Source: an uncultured Microbacterium sp. (GTDB lineage Bacteria; Actinomycetota; Actinomycetes; Actinomycetales; Microbacteriaceae). From it: 64,000 nucleotides of DNA. A program made the translations under genes and the position numbers. Shown here piece by piece: positions 7,554 to 20,464 of this stretch; positions within the stretch are counted from its first letter, which is position 1; each line of letters begins with the position of its first letter. Where the stretch lies: positions 248,001-312,000 of the forward strand of contig NZ_FLQR01000007.1 in NCBI RefSeq assembly GCF_900078385.1, in the 5' to 3' direction. The notes beneath the pieces were generated by a model. That model worked only from the letters and a program-made list of their open reading frames with translations, was not told the origin of the DNA and made no database searches.

Positions 7554-10487
7554 TTGCTGTTCCTCCTCGGTGCGTTCGCGGTCCTGCCGCTGGCGCTCCC
7601 GTGGCTCGTGGGACGGCTCGGCGCTCGCGCGTTCTTCCTCGCGGCCCTCGTGCCGATCGCCGCGTTCGTCCACGCGCTCGTCGTGGCGCCGGATGTGTTC
7701 GCGGGCCGCAGCCCGTTCGAGACGTTCCCCTGGATCCCGCAGCTGGGCCTCGATCTGTCGATGCGGATGGACACCCTCGGCTGGGTCATGGCCCTCATCG
7801 TCACCGGCGTGGGCGCGCTCGTCATGGTCTACTGCCGCTGGTACTTCGACGGCAAGAAGGACGGCGTCGGCCAGTTCTCCGCCGTCCTGCTGGCCTTCGC
7901 GGGCGCGATGTACGGGCTCGTGCTGACCGACGACATCGTCGTCCTCGTGATGTTCTGGGAGATCACGAGCGTCCTGTCCTACCTCCTCATCGGCTTCTAC
8001 CACCGCCGCGGCGCGAGCCGCCGAGCGGCCCTGCAGGCGCTCCTCGTGACGACCCTCGGCGGGCTCGTCATGTTCGTGGGCGTCGTCCTGCTCGTCGTGC
8101 ACGTCGGCACGACGAGCATGTCCGAGATCCTCGAGACGAGCGCGGTCTGGCTGGGCGAAGGAGCGCCGATCGTCGACGCCGCGATCGTGATGATCCTCGT
8201 CGGCGCCCTCAGCAAGTCGGCGATCTTCCCGTTCCACTTCTGGCTTCCCGGAGCCATGGCCGCTCCGACCCCGGTGAGCGCGTACCTGCACGCCGCCGCG
8301 ATGGTGAAGGCCGGCCTCTACCTCGTCGCCCGTCTCGCGCCGACGTTCGCGCTCACCGACCCGTGGCGCCCGATCGTCATCTCGCTCGGCATCTTCACGA
8401 TGCTGCTCGGCGGGATCCAGGCGCTGCGCGAGTCCGACCTCAAGCGCGTCCTCGCCTTCGGCACCGTGAGCCAGCTCGGGATGCTCACGGCCGTGCTCGG
8501 CTACGGCTCGCGCAACACGGCGCTCGCGGGCCTCGCCCTCCTCCTCGGGCACGCACTGTTCAAGTCCGCCCTCTTCCTCGTCGTCGGCGTCATCGACCGG
8601 CAGCTGTCCACGCGCGACATCGGCGAGCTGTCCGGCGTGGGGCGGCAGGCTCCGACGCTCGCCGCGTTCTCGATGATCGCCGTGGCGTCGATGATCGGGA
8701 TCATCCCGACGATCGGCTTCGTCGCGAAGGAGACGACGCTCGCGTCGCTGCTGGAATACGCGCGGGGCGACGCGTGGGCACTGGTGGCGCTCATCGGCAT
8801 CCTGCTCGGATCCGTGCTGACCGCGGCCTACGGCATCCGCTTCCTCTGGGGCGCGTTCTCGACGAAGAAGGATGCCGCCGGGCAGCCGCGACCCGTCACG
8901 AAGTGGCCGGACCCGCCCATCGGCTTCCTCGCCGCCCCCGTCATCCTCGCGGGTCTCGCGATCGTCGGCGGCATCGCGGCGCCGGCCCTGGACACCGTCT
9001 TCGCGGGGTACGCCGATCTGGCCGCCGACCCCGCGCACGGGGGCCACATCGAGCACCTGGCGCTCTGGCACGGTCTGGAGCCGGCCCTCTTCCTCTCGCT
9101 CGGCACGATCGCGGCCGGCTTCCTGCTGTTCTGGCTCGTCCGCGTGACGAACTGGCACTCCCGCGTCCTGCCGTTCACGGCCGCCGATGCGTACAACCTG
9201 GTCCTCCGCGGCATCGCGCGGGCCGCCGTCGCGACCACCACCTTCACGCAGCGCGGCTCGCTGCCCGTCTACGTCGGCACGATCTTCGTCGTGTTCGTCG
9301 CTGCGGAGGGGACGGCGCTCCTCGCCGGCGGGGACTGGCAGATCCAGCTGGACGGCTGGCAGACGACGATGCAGCTTGTCGTCGCGCCGATCATGATCCT
9401 CGCCGGGGCGGTCGCCGTCCGCGCGCGCAAGCGCTACACGGGCGTCGTGCTCGTATCGGTGACCGGGCTCGGCATGGTGCTGCTCTTCGCCACGAGCGGC
9501 GCGCCCGACCTCGCCCTGACGCAGATCCTCGTCGAGACCGTGACCCTCGTCGCGTTCTCCCTCGTGCTCCGGCGGATCCCGGCCCGCATGGGCGAGCACA
9601 ACGCGTCGGTCCTCCCAGTCGTCCGTGCGGTCATCGCGATCGCCGTGGGAGCCACGATGGCGATGGTGGCTCTCGTGGCGACCGGCGCGCGGGTCGCCGA
9701 TCCCATCTCCGACCGGTTCCCCGAGCTCGCGTACGAGCTCGGCCACGGCCGCAACGTTGTGAACGTCGCGCTCGTCGACCTCCGTGGCTGGGACACGATG
9801 GGGGAGCTGTCGGTGCTCATCCTCGCCGCCACGGGCGTGGCATCCCTCGTCTTCGTCACGCACCGCGCCGACAACCTCTCCGCCGGCACCGCATCGATGC
9901 CGACCGGCGTGATCCGCCACCGGCGACCGCTCGTCGAGACGACCGACGGGCCGCGGCCGCGGGCCGCGTCGCCGGACAGCACGCGCCAGACGTGGCTCAT
10001 CGGCGGGCAGCGGGTGCGGCCGGAGAACCGGTCCATCGTGCTCGAGGTCATCGTCCGCATCCTCTTCCACACGATCATCGTCGTCTCGATCTACCTGCTC
10101 TTCGCGGGCCACAATCTGCCGGGTGGCGGGTTCGCGGGCGGCCTGGTGGCGGGGATGGCGCTCGTCATGCGCTACGTCGCCGGCGGGCGCTACGAACTGG
10201 GCGCCGCGGCTCCCACGGATGCCGGTCGGCTGCTGGGCGCCGGCATGGCGCTCGCGGTCGCGACCGCCCTCGTCCCGGTGCTCTTCGGCGCCGCACCGCT
10301 GACGAGCGCGTTCTTCGAGGCGGATCTCCCCCTCGTCGGCCACGTCGAGTTCGTCACGTCCACCCTCTTCGACATCGGCGTGTACCTCGTCGTCATCGGC
10401 CTCGTGCTCGACGTGCTCCGCTCGCTCGGGGCCGAGGTCGACCGTCAGTCGCAGGACCTCCGCGAGCGGGGGGTGAGCGTCGCATGA
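7554..10487 (+). CDS. mrpA: Na+/H+ antiporter subunit A, fused A-B type
   Basis: 977 aa. It starts at TTG 7554, preceded by a strong GAGGAGG site. The N-terminal two thirds is the NuoL-like proton channel with the conserved MFWEITSVLSYLLIG, GALSKSAIFPFHFWLPGAM (including the essential Lys) and HALFKSALFLVVG regions. The C-terminal third carries MrpB-like sequence, notably HNLPGGGFAGGLVAGMAL, so no separate mrpB is needed. Mrp complexes export Na+ (or K+) in exchange for protons and serve pH and salt tolerance. Its stop overlaps the mrpC start (ATGA), as at every junction of this operon. Confidence 0.95.
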   Translation: MLFLLGAFAVLPLALPWLVGRLGARAFFLAALVPIAAFVHALVVAPDVFAGRSPFETFPWIPQLGLDLSMRMDTLGWVMALIVTGVGALVMVYCRWYFDGKKDGVGQFSAVLLAFAGAMYGLVLTDDIVVLVMFWEITSVLSYLLIGFYHRRGASRRAALQALLVTTLGGLVMFVGVVLLVVHVGTTSMSEILETSAVWLGEGAPIVDAAIVMILVGALSKSAIFPFHFWLPGAMAAPTPVSAYLHAAAMVKAGLYLVARLAPTFALTDPWRPIVISLGIFTMLLGGIQALRESDLKRVLAFGTVSQLGMLTAVLGYGSRNTALAGLALLLGHALFKSALFLVVGVIDRQLSTRDIGELSGVGRQAPTLAAFSMIAVASMIGIIPTIGFVAKETTLASLLEYARGDAWALVALIGILLGSVLTAAYGIRFLWGAFSTKKDAAGQPRPVTKWPDPPIGFLAAPVILAGLAIVGGIAAPALDTVFAGYADLAADPAHGGHIEHLALWHGLEPALFLSLGTIAAGFLLFWLVRVTNWHSRVLPFTAADAYNLVLRGIARAAVATTTFTQRGSLPVYVGTIFVVFVAAEGTALLAGGDWQIQLDGWQTTMQLVVAPIMILAGAVAVRARKRYTGVVLVSVTGLGMVLLFATSGAPDLALTQILVETVTLVAFSLVLRRIPARMGEHNASVLPVVRAVIAIAVGATMAMVALVATGARVADPISDRFPELAYELGHGRNVVNVALVDLRGWDTMGELSVLILAATGVASLVFVTHRADNLSAGTASMPTGVIRHRRPLVETTDGPRPRAASPDSTRQTWLIGGQRVRPENRSIVLEVIVRILFHTIIVVSIYLLFAGHNLPGGGFAGGLVAGMALVMRYVAGGRYELGAAAPTDAGRLLGAGMALAVATALVPVLFGAAPLTSAFFEADLPLVGHVEFVTSTLFDIGVYLVVIGLVLDVLRSLGAEVDRQSQDLRERGVSVA

Positions 10488-11029
10488 CCGTCTCGCTCGT
10501 CCTCATCGTCATCATGGGCGCCCTCTTCGCCGCCGGCGTCTACGCGATGCTCGAGCGCAGCCTCACCCGCGTCCTCATCGGCTTCCTGCTCCTCGGCAAC
10601 GCGGCGAACCTGTTCCTGCTCGTCGTGATGGGCCGCCCGGGCGTCGCGCCGTTCTTCGGCTCCGCCGACTCGCCGGAGGAGATGAGCGATCCGCTGCCCC
10701 AAGCCCTCACCCTCACGGCCATCGTGATCACCTTCGCGGTCTCGGCGTTCCTGCTCGCGCTCATCTACCGCTCGTGGCAGCTGGGTCAGGCCGACACCGT
10801 GCACGACGACGAGGCAGACCTCGCGATCCGCGTCCGCGCGGCCGAGGACGAGGACACGATGGGCGACGAGATCAGCGACACCGACGACGACGCCACGACC
10901 GACTTCCTCGGCCTCGACACCGCGCCGATCACGGTGCTGCACAGCCGCGACTTCGACGCGCTCCGCGATGACGCGCCCACCGACTCCCCCGTCGACGCCT
11001 CGGCCGGATCACGGGAGGACGACCGATGA
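10484..11029 (+). CDS. mrpC: Na+/H+ antiporter subunit C with long acidic tail
   Basis: 181 aa. The first ~105 residues are a NuoK-like three-helix protein (YAMLERSLTRVLIGFLLLGNA...PLPQALTLTAIVI), which is the conserved part of MrpC. A hydrophilic, strongly acidic tail of about 70 residues follows (EDEDTMGDEISDTDDD region), making it longer than a minimal MrpC of ~115 aa. Similar tails are known in some actinobacterial homologues, but what they do is unclear. Both ends overlap neighbouring genes by ATGA. Confidence 0.94.
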   Translation: MTVSLVLIVIMGALFAAGVYAMLERSLTRVLIGFLLLGNAANLFLLVVMGRPGVAPFFGSADSPEEMSDPLPQALTLTAIVITFAVSAFLLALIYRSWQLGQADTVHDDEADLAIRVRAAEDEDTMGDEISDTDDDATTDFLGLDTAPITVLHSRDFDALRDDAPTDSPVDASAGSREDDR

Positions 11030-12585
11030 GCGGCCTCGTCCCCCTGCTGGTCACGCTGCCGTTCCTCGGTGCGGCGGTCGCCCTGATCTTCGGTCGCCGT
11101 CGCCGCGTGCAGGTCGGCGTCTCGATCATCACGCTGACGCTCGTCCTCGGGATCGCCGCCGTCCTGCTGTACGACGTGCACAGCTCCGGCGTCCCCCTCG
11201 CGGTCTCGGTCGGCGGCTGGCCCGTGCCGTTCGGCATCGTGCTCTACGTCGACCGGCTCTCCGCGCTGCTCGTCGTCGTCTCGAGCATCGTGCTGCTCGC
11301 CGTCCTGCTGTTCTCGGTCGGCCAGGGCGCCGCCGACGGCGACGACGAGACCCCCGTCTCGATCTTCCACCCGTCGTATCTGATCCTCGCGGCCGGCATC
11401 TTCACGGCGTTCATCGCGGGGGACCTCTTCAACCTGTACGTGGGGTTCGAGATCCTGCTCGTGGCCTCCTACGTCCTCATCACCCTCGGCTCGACGGAGT
11501 CCCGCATCCGCACGGGTGTCGTCTACATCGTCGTGTCGCTGGTCTCCTCGATCCTGTTCCTCGCCGCCATCGCCGCCATCTACGGTGCGCTCGGCACCGT
11601 AAACATGGCGCAGCTGTCGCAGCGCATGACGGAGCTGCCGCAGGAGGTGCAGCTCGTGCTGCATCTCATGCTGCTGCTCGCCTTCAGCATCAAGGCGGCG
11701 GTGTTCCCGCTGTCGTTCTGGCTGCCCGACTCCTACCCGACGGCGCCCGCCCCCGTCACGGCCGTGTTCGCGGGCCTGCTGACGAAGGTCGGCGTGTACG
11801 CGATGATCCGCACCGAGACGCAGATCTTCCGTGACGACGACGTCAACATGCTCCTGCTCATCGTGGCGCTCGCGACCATGATCGTCGGCGTCCTCGGCGC
11901 AGTCGCGCAGGCCGAGCTCAAGCGCATCCTGTCGTTCACGCTCGTGAGCCACATCGGGTACATGGTGTTCGGGCTCGCGGTGGCCACGCCCGCGGCGCTG
12001 GGCGCCACGATCTACTACATGGTCCACCACATCGTGGTGCAGACGACGCTCTTCCTCGCCGTCGGCCTCGTCGAGCGCCGTGCCGGGTCGACCTCGATCC
12101 TCAAGGTCAAGGGCCTCATGAAGGCGGCCCCCGTGATCGCGGTGCTCTACTTCCTCCCCGCCATCAACCTCGGCGGCCTGCCGCCGTTCTCGGGGTTCAT
12201 CGGGAAGTTCGCGCTCTTCGAGGCGGCGGCCGCGGTCGGCACGCCGATCATGTACGTCCTCATCATCGGCGGGATCGTCACGAGCCTGCTGACCCTCTAC
12301 GCCCTTATGCGCGCCTGGAATCTGTCGTTCTGGCGCGAGGACGAGGACCAGCTCGACGATCCGGGCGTGCCGGAGCGGATCGCCTACCTGGACGGTGCGC
12401 CGGCCGCCGCGACGCAGACCGAGCGACGCGTCATCCCCCGCATCATGACGGCAGCCACCGCCGGGATGGTCGGCGTGACGCTGGCCCTCACGGTGTTCGC
12501 CGGGCCGCTGTACGACCTGTGCGCGAGCATCGGCGACGCGCTGCAGGACCCGATCAGCCTGAGCGAGCTGGAGGGTGAGCGATGA
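11026..12585 (+). CDS. mrpD: Na+/H+ antiporter subunit D
   Basis: 519 aa and about fourteen hydrophobic segments. It belongs to the NuoM/NuoN-like proton-translocating family. The conserved GFEILLVASYVLITLG, FSIKAAVFPLSFWLPDSYPTAP and LFLAVGLVERR regions are present, including the Lys in transmembrane helix 7 and the Glu of helix 5. MrpA and MrpD together form the ion-translocating core. The C-terminal hydrophilic loop (residues ~435-470) is extended. It is fully coupled in the mrp operon. Confidence 0.95.
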   Translation: MSGLVPLLVTLPFLGAAVALIFGRRRRVQVGVSIITLTLVLGIAAVLLYDVHSSGVPLAVSVGGWPVPFGIVLYVDRLSALLVVVSSIVLLAVLLFSVGQGAADGDDETPVSIFHPSYLILAAGIFTAFIAGDLFNLYVGFEILLVASYVLITLGSTESRIRTGVVYIVVSLVSSILFLAAIAAIYGALGTVNMAQLSQRMTELPQEVQLVLHLMLLLAFSIKAAVFPLSFWLPDSYPTAPAPVTAVFAGLLTKVGVYAMIRTETQIFRDDDVNMLLLIVALATMIVGVLGAVAQAELKRILSFTLVSHIGYMVFGLAVATPAALGATIYYMVHHIVVQTTLFLAVGLVERRAGSTSILKVKGLMKAAPVIAVLYFLPAINLGGLPPFSGFIGKFALFEAAAAVGTPIMYVLIIGGIVTSLLTLYALMRAWNLSFWREDEDQLDDPGVPERIAYLDGAPAAATQTERRVIPRIMTAATAGMVGVTLALTVFAGPLYDLCASIGDALQDPISLSELEGER

Positions 12586-13136
12586 GCCCCACCGTCGTCT
12601 CCGCGATCTGGCGTCAGCTGCCGTTCTTCATCTGGCTCGTCGCGCTGTGGATGCTGCTCTGGGCGCAGTTCACGGTGCTGTCCCTGCTCACCGGGATCGT
12701 CGTCGCGATCTTCGTCACCCGCATCTTCCGCCTCCCGCCCGTCGAGCTGTCCGGACGCGTGAACCTCTGGTGGGGATTCGTCTTCGTCGCGGAGTTCCTG
12801 CTGTCGCTCGTGCGCGGTTCCCTCCTCGTGGCCTGGCAGGTGCTCAACCCGGCGCACTACCCCGGGACCGCGATCATCGCGGTGCCGCTCGTGACGGATG
12901 ACGACCTGATCATGACGCACGTCGGCGTCACCGCCTCGCTCATCCCCGGGTCCCTCATCGTGGACGTCGACCGCGACCGCCGCATCCTGTACCTGCACAT
13001 CATCGGCGTGCGGGACGCCGAGGACATCGAGGCGCAGCGCCGCTCGGTCATGCACTGGGAGAGGCGCATCGTGCGCGCCGTCGGCTCGCGCGCGCAGGTG
13101 GAGAAGATCCGCGCCGCCGAGGAGGCACGCTCATGA
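12582..13136 (+). CDS. mrpE: Na+/H+ antiporter subunit E
   Basis: 184 aa. Two N-terminal transmembrane helices are followed by a cytosolic domain containing TDDDLIMTHVGVTASLIPGSLIVDVDRDRRILYLH, the hallmark of MrpE. It is needed for assembly and activity of the Mrp complex. Start and stop overlap mrpD and mrpF by four bases each. Confidence 0.93.
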   Translation: MSPTVVSAIWRQLPFFIWLVALWMLLWAQFTVLSLLTGIVVAIFVTRIFRLPPVELSGRVNLWWGFVFVAEFLLSLVRGSLLVAWQVLNPAHYPGTAIIAVPLVTDDDLIMTHVGVTASLIPGSLIVDVDRDRRILYLHIIGVRDAEDIEAQRRSVMHWERRIVRAVGSRAQVEKIRAAEEARS

Positions 13137-13405
13137 GCGATGTGCTGCTGATCGCCATCTACGCGGCCTTCGGGGTCGCGGGGCTCCTGACCGTGTGGCG
13201 GATCATCCTGGGCCCGTCGATCCTCGACCGCGCCGTGGCATCCGACGTGCTGCTGACCCTCGTGATGTGCGCGCTCGGCGCCGAGATGGCGGTCAACGGC
13301 CATACCCGCACCCTGCCGGTGCTGCTCATCGTGGCGGCCGTCGGCGTGTTCGGGTCGATCTCGATCGCGCGGTTCGTGGCGCGGCGGGACGGAGAGGGAC
13401 GATGA
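13133..13405 (+). CDS. mrpF: Na+/H+ antiporter subunit F
   Basis: 90 aa with three transmembrane helices. The conserved GPSILDRAVASDVL segment contains the Asp that in other MrpF proteins is implicated in transport. It is coupled to mrpE and mrpG by ATGA overlaps. Confidence 0.93.
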   Translation: MSDVLLIAIYAAFGVAGLLTVWRIILGPSILDRAVASDVLLTLVMCALGAEMAVNGHTRTLPVLLIVAAVGVFGSISIARFVARRDGEGR

Positions 13406-13758
13406 ACGAGATCCTGGACGTCGTCGCACTCGTCCTCATCCTGATCGGCGCGCTCCTGTGCCTCACGGCCGCGATCGGCCTCCTCCGCTTCCACGACGTG
13501 CCGACGCGCCTGCACGCCGCGACGAAGCCGCAGGTGCTGGGCTTCATCCTCATCTGCATCGCGGTGGCGATCGGCCTCCGCTCGTGGCAGGCGGCCGCGT
13601 TCCTCCTCCCCGTGATCCTCATCCAGCTCGCCACGGCACCGCTGTCGGCGCACATGGTCGGCCGCCAGGCGTACCGGAACGGAACGGTGGACGAGCACTC
13701 GCTCGTCGTGGACGAGCTGGCCGAGTCGAAGCAGACGCCGCCCGCCGCGGGCGGCTGA
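13402..13758 (+). CDS. mrpG: Na+/H+ antiporter subunit G
   Basis: 118 aa with three transmembrane helices and the MrpG signature GLLRFHDVPTRLHAATK at residues ~27-43. It is the last gene of mrpACDEFG. A single base separates its TGA from the stop codon of the opposing penicillin-acylase-family gene, so termination must occur within one of the two convergent coding regions. Confidence 0.94.
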   Translation: MNEILDVVALVLILIGALLCLTAAIGLLRFHDVPTRLHAATKPQVLGFILICIAVAIGLRSWQAAAFLLPVILIQLATAPLSAHMVGRQAYRNGTVDEHSLVVDELAESKQTPPAAGG

Positions 13759-13759
13759 G

Positions 13760-16324
13760 TCAGCCGGCCGGGGTCAGCGTGAGCGTGTGCACGGCTGCCG
13801 CCCGCACGGCGTCCGGCGTGAACGGCCACGGGGTCTGCCGGGCCTCCTGCCACGCCTCGACCTGATCGGTGTAGTTCGGGTGGAAGGCGTGCCCGCTCAC
13901 GCCGGTCAACTGGTTCCACCGCGACGCGTCGAGGTCGGCGAGATCGACGGTCATCCGCATCGAGGGCACCGTGACGGTCGCGAAGCTGCCGGTGCCGATC
14001 GTCCACCCGGTGGCATCGACGACGGAGGTGCCGCCGCCGACGGGGATCGGCCCGCGGTTGAACAGCGCCTCGATCGGCGCGATCCCGCTCGTGCCGAAGC
14101 TGTCGTGGGTCAGCGGGAGCGCGTGCAGGGTGCCCCAGCGCCACTGCGCGGGATCGTCGCCCTGCAGCCCCACGAGGCGGTCGTAGGCGTCCTCGGCGGC
14201 GCGCGCCAGCATCTCGTCGCGACCCGTGACCCCGACCTGCTCGTTCGTCCACCACTCCGAGCCCGGCTCATCGAGGAGCCGGTCGACGAGGGTGAAGAGG
14301 CGGGACTGCCCGGACACCGGCGCCGGGTCGGGGCGACGCGAGAACAGGTCCTGCACCAGCTCGTCCCACAGGACGTTCGCGTAGGCCGCGGCGGGGGAGC
14401 GATCGAGGTTCTGGGCATCCCAGTCGGCGAGGAGCGCGAGCGCACGACGCGTCCCCGCGTCGTCGACGTCGATCTCGGCGTACGCGGCGGCGAGGCGCTT
14501 GCCCATCCAGAACTCCTGGTCGGCCTGGATGGCGGTCATGTCGTCGGCGGTCAGCTTCTTCGTCGCCGCGGTGCGCTCGATGAGGTCCACGATGCGCGCC
14601 GCGCGCCAGCCGTTGTCCCAGTCCACCGTGAGCAGGTGCGGGTAGGCCTCGCCGACGATCGCGTTGTTTGCCGTGACGATGTAGCCCGACGGGGGGTTGT
14701 AGAGCGTGGGCAGCTCGTCGAACGGGATGTAGCCCTTCCAGTCGTACGCGGGGTCCCATCCCGGCTGGGGGAGCGAGCCGTCTCCGGCGCCGCGGATCGG
14801 GAGCTTGCCGGGCGTCTGGTAGCCGATGTTGCCGACCCGGTCGGCGTACACGAGGTTCTGCGCCGGGACGTCGAAGAGGGCCGCGGCGGCCTGGAACTGC
14901 GTGAAGCTGCGGGCGGTGTCCAGCGCGAAGATGGCGCGCGCCGTGGTGCCGGGCTCCAGGGCCGTCCACCGCAGGCTCACGGCCGGCTCTGCACCGGGGG
15001 CGCCCGGGGGCGGCTGGTCGGCGATCGCCGTGAAGTCGTCGGTGAGGCCCGAGACGATCGGGCCGTGCCCGGTCGAGCGGATCTCCAGCTCGACGTCGTC
15101 CCCGCCGGCGACCTTCAGCGTCTCGGTGCGGATCTCGAGGGGCACGAGCTCGCCGTCCCGCCAGTACGCGTCGCCCTCGAGCGACTCGATGTACAGGTCG
15201 GTGACATCCGTCGTGAGGTTCGTGAAGCCCCAGGCGATGTCGGCGTTGTGGCCGATGATGACCCCGGGCATGCCCGCGAACCCGAACCCGGTGACGTCGA
15301 AGGCGCAGGCATCCGTGACGGTGCGACAGCGCAGCCCCACCTGGTGCCACACGCTCGGCAGGGACGCGCCGAGGTGCGGATCGTTCGACAGCAGCGGGAG
15401 GCCGCTCTCCGTGAGGTCGCCCGAGACGACCCAGGAGTTCGACCCGACGCCCTCGCCGGCTCCGCCGAGGAGCGTCGAGACGGCCTCGATGACGCCGTCC
15501 ACCTCTGCCCACTCGACGGCGGGCGCGCTGCTGCGCGCCGCGTCCGCCGTGTCCTCCCCGGGCGGCGTCACGCTCGGGACGATGACGGGATTGCGCGCGT
15601 ACGGATAGTCGGGATAGAGGTCGGCGATCTGCTCCGGGGTGTACGCGGTCATCAGGAGCGCGCGCTCCGTCTCCTCCTCGATGTTGGTCCGAAGGTCCCA
15701 GGCCATCGCCTTCAACCACGCGACGGAGTCCGCCGGCGTCCACGGCTCGATCTCGTAGTCGGCGTTCTGCAGGCCGAGCAGCGCGTACTCCAGCGACGCG
15801 TCGGCGCCGTCGTGCTCGGCGAGGTAAGCGTTCACGCCCTCGGCATAGGCGTCGTAGTACCCGCGCGACCGGTCGTCGAGCGCGGCCACCTCCTGCTCCG
15901 CGATCCGCCGCCAGCCGAGCGTGCGCAGGAAGGCGTCGGTCCCGAGCTGGGAGGCACCGAACAGCTCGGAGAGCCGGCCGCTCGTGACGTGCCGGCGGAA
16001 GTCCATCTCCCAGAACCGGTCCTGGGCGTGCACGTAGCCCTGCGCGAAGAAGAGGTCGTGCGTGCTCTCGGCGACGATCGTCGGCACGCCCAGCCCGTCA
16101 CGGTGGACCGTCACCTCCGAGCTGAGCCCGGCTGCCGCGATGGAGCCGTCCTGCTGCGGGAACGAGCGTTGGATCGTCCAGACGACCAGGCCCGCGGCGA
16201 TGAGGGCGATGACGACGAGGGCGGAGACGAGACCCACGACAGCGATCGCCAGCTTCCGCCGCAACGAGCGCCGCGCCGTCGGCGGGGAGCCGTCGGGGGT
16301 CGCGGGCAGGTCGGGCATCGTCAT
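13760..16324 (-). CDS. Penicillin acylase family protein
   Basis: 854 aa, an Ntn-hydrolase of the penicillin acylase family. Residues about 24-50 form an N-terminal anchor or signal. The alpha-chain region contains GVPTIVAESTHDLFFAQGYVHAQDRFWEMD. The autocatalytic cleavage site is G294-S295 in VGSNSWVVSG, with Ser295 as the new N-terminal nucleophile and LLSNDPHLG just after. Family members deacylate penicillins, acyl-homoserine lactones or other amides; the natural substrate cannot be deduced here. The ATG at 16324 has GGAGAG 7 bases upstream, which decides it over the ATG two codons further in. Confidence 0.9.
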   Translation of the reverse strand: MTMPDLPATPDGSPPTARRSLRRKLAIAVVGLVSALVVIALIAAGLVVWTIQRSFPQQDGSIAAAGLSSEVTVHRDGLGVPTIVAESTHDLFFAQGYVHAQDRFWEMDFRRHVTSGRLSELFGASQLGTDAFLRTLGWRRIAEQEVAALDDRSRGYYDAYAEGVNAYLAEHDGADASLEYALLGLQNADYEIEPWTPADSVAWLKAMAWDLRTNIEEETERALLMTAYTPEQIADLYPDYPYARNPVIVPSVTPPGEDTADAARSSAPAVEWAEVDGVIEAVSTLLGGAGEGVGSNSWVVSGDLTESGLPLLSNDPHLGASLPSVWHQVGLRCRTVTDACAFDVTGFGFAGMPGVIIGHNADIAWGFTNLTTDVTDLYIESLEGDAYWRDGELVPLEIRTETLKVAGGDDVELEIRSTGHGPIVSGLTDDFTAIADQPPPGAPGAEPAVSLRWTALEPGTTARAIFALDTARSFTQFQAAAALFDVPAQNLVYADRVGNIGYQTPGKLPIRGAGDGSLPQPGWDPAYDWKGYIPFDELPTLYNPPSGYIVTANNAIVGEAYPHLLTVDWDNGWRAARIVDLIERTAATKKLTADDMTAIQADQEFWMGKRLAAAYAEIDVDDAGTRRALALLADWDAQNLDRSPAAAYANVLWDELVQDLFSRRPDPAPVSGQSRLFTLVDRLLDEPGSEWWTNEQVGVTGRDEMLARAAEDAYDRLVGLQGDDPAQWRWGTLHALPLTHDSFGTSGIAPIEALFNRGPIPVGGGTSVVDATGWTIGTGSFATVTVPSMRMTVDLADLDASRWNQLTGVSGHAFHPNYTDQVEAWQEARQTPWPFTPDAVRAAAVHTLTLTPAG

Positions 16325-16425
16325 CGAAGCGCTCTCCGGGGGCGGTGCAGACGCAGCCCGCAGCGGGCCCGGTCCCGTGCCCCCAGGGTCGGCGGGACCG
16401 TGGTGGAATCGTATCCCGGGCGGAC

Positions 16426-19249
<2,824 letters not shown>

Positions 19250-19253
<4 letters not shown>

Positions 19254-20464
19254 GATTCCTCCTGGGCGGGTACACCGCCGAGATGGACGGGGCCGCGACC
19301 GGCATCGGCGTTCTGCACGCCGGGACACCGCACGACGTCCTCGCCGGCGGCCCCCTCGGGACCGGTCCCGACGCGGTCGCGATCGGCGGCTCGCCGTCGT
19401 GGATCGCGTGGCATCCGCGCGGCGATGTGCTCTACGCCGCGCTCGAGGGCGCCGGCGCAGTGCAGGCGTTCCGCCGGACGGGGGAAGTGTCCTTCGTCCG
19501 GCTCGGCACCGCTGTGGCCGCCGGCGATGCGGTGTGCCACCTCGCGGTCGCCCCCGACGGAGGTTCGCTCGTCGCCGCGTGCTGGGGCGATGGCCGCGTC
19601 GTGCGGATGACGCTCGCCGCCGACGGGACGCCGTCGGCTCCGGCCGTCGCCGCCCCCGCCGAGGACCCGCACGGCGCAGGCGGTCCGGTGCCGGCTGCGG
19701 GTGGCCCCCTGACCGACGGCGGCATCGATCTCGCCGCCGCGGCACGGGCGCTCCGGGACGCCGCCGGCGCCGAGTTCGCGCACCTCGTGCCGTTCGCCGC
19801 CGAGGCGGACGAGTCCGGGCAGGCCGACGCGCCGTCGCCGGTGCCGGAGTCGGCGCCGGCGCGACGATCCTCGCGCGCGCACCAGGCCCGGTTCCTCCCG
19901 GACGGCACGCTCGTGACGACCGACGCCGGCTTCGACGTCATCCGCTTCTGGAGCACCGCCGGCGGCCGGCTCCGCGAACGCGGGCGCGTCGTGCTGCCGC
20001 GGGGCTCCGCGCCGCGGCATACGGTGTGGCATCCGAGCGGACACCTCTACGTCGTGACCGAGCACTCGCTCGAGCTCTTCGCGCTCGCCCCGGATGCCGC
20101 GGGGGCGTGGCGCCTCGTCGGAGGCACGCCTCTCTCGCCGGCCGTGTCGGCGGGGGATGCGGCCGCCGAGGTGGCACTCTCCCGCGATGCGCAATTCGTC
20201 TACGCCGGTGTGCGGGGGACGGATGCCATCGCCTCGGTGCGGGTGCGCGATGCGGGGGCGTCGTTCACGCCCGTCGCGCTCGCCGAGGCCGGCGTGCGAG
20301 GGCCGCGGCACCATGTCGTCGTCCGGGACACCCTGCTGGTCGCCGGGCAGCGCTCCGACGAGGTCGCCTCGCTCACGCTCGACGAGCGCACCGGGGTCCC
20401 CGGGCGGGTGCGGCACCGCACGGCGGCGCCGTCGCCGTCCTGCATCCTGCCCGACGCGCCCTGA
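19250..20464 (+). CDS. Beta-propeller lactonase family protein
   Basis: 404 aa, starting at a GTG that overlaps the purA stop (GTGTGA). It resembles the 6-phosphogluconolactonase-like (COG2706, YkgB/YvrE type) seven-bladed propellers: FLLGGYT at the N terminus, repeated (S)[19 protein letters not shown] blades, [17 protein letters not shown] and a final [14 protein letters not shown] blade. A Gly/Pro/Ala-rich insertion at residues ~135-210 interrupts the propeller and is unusual. No signal peptide is seen, so it is probably cytosolic. The substrate is unknown. Overlap with purA suggests translational coupling. Confidence 0.82.

Noticed and set aside
5075..7825. A 916-codon open frame on the minus strand over the MFS and LacI genes
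   Set aside because: Arg/Ala-rich shadow of the real frames, with no family motif and covering two recognised genes.
7287..10343. A very long open frame antisense to mrpA
   Set aside because: In DNA this GC-rich, stop codons are scarce in several frames. The translation is low-complexity (Arg, Glu, Asp, His), while the opposite strand encodes an unmistakable MrpA.
13760..16324. Quorum-quenching acylase assignment for the penicillin acylase family gene
   Set aside because: The fold and nucleophile are clear, but nothing in the residues seen or the neighbours distinguishes acyl-homoserine lactone, penicillin or other amide substrates.
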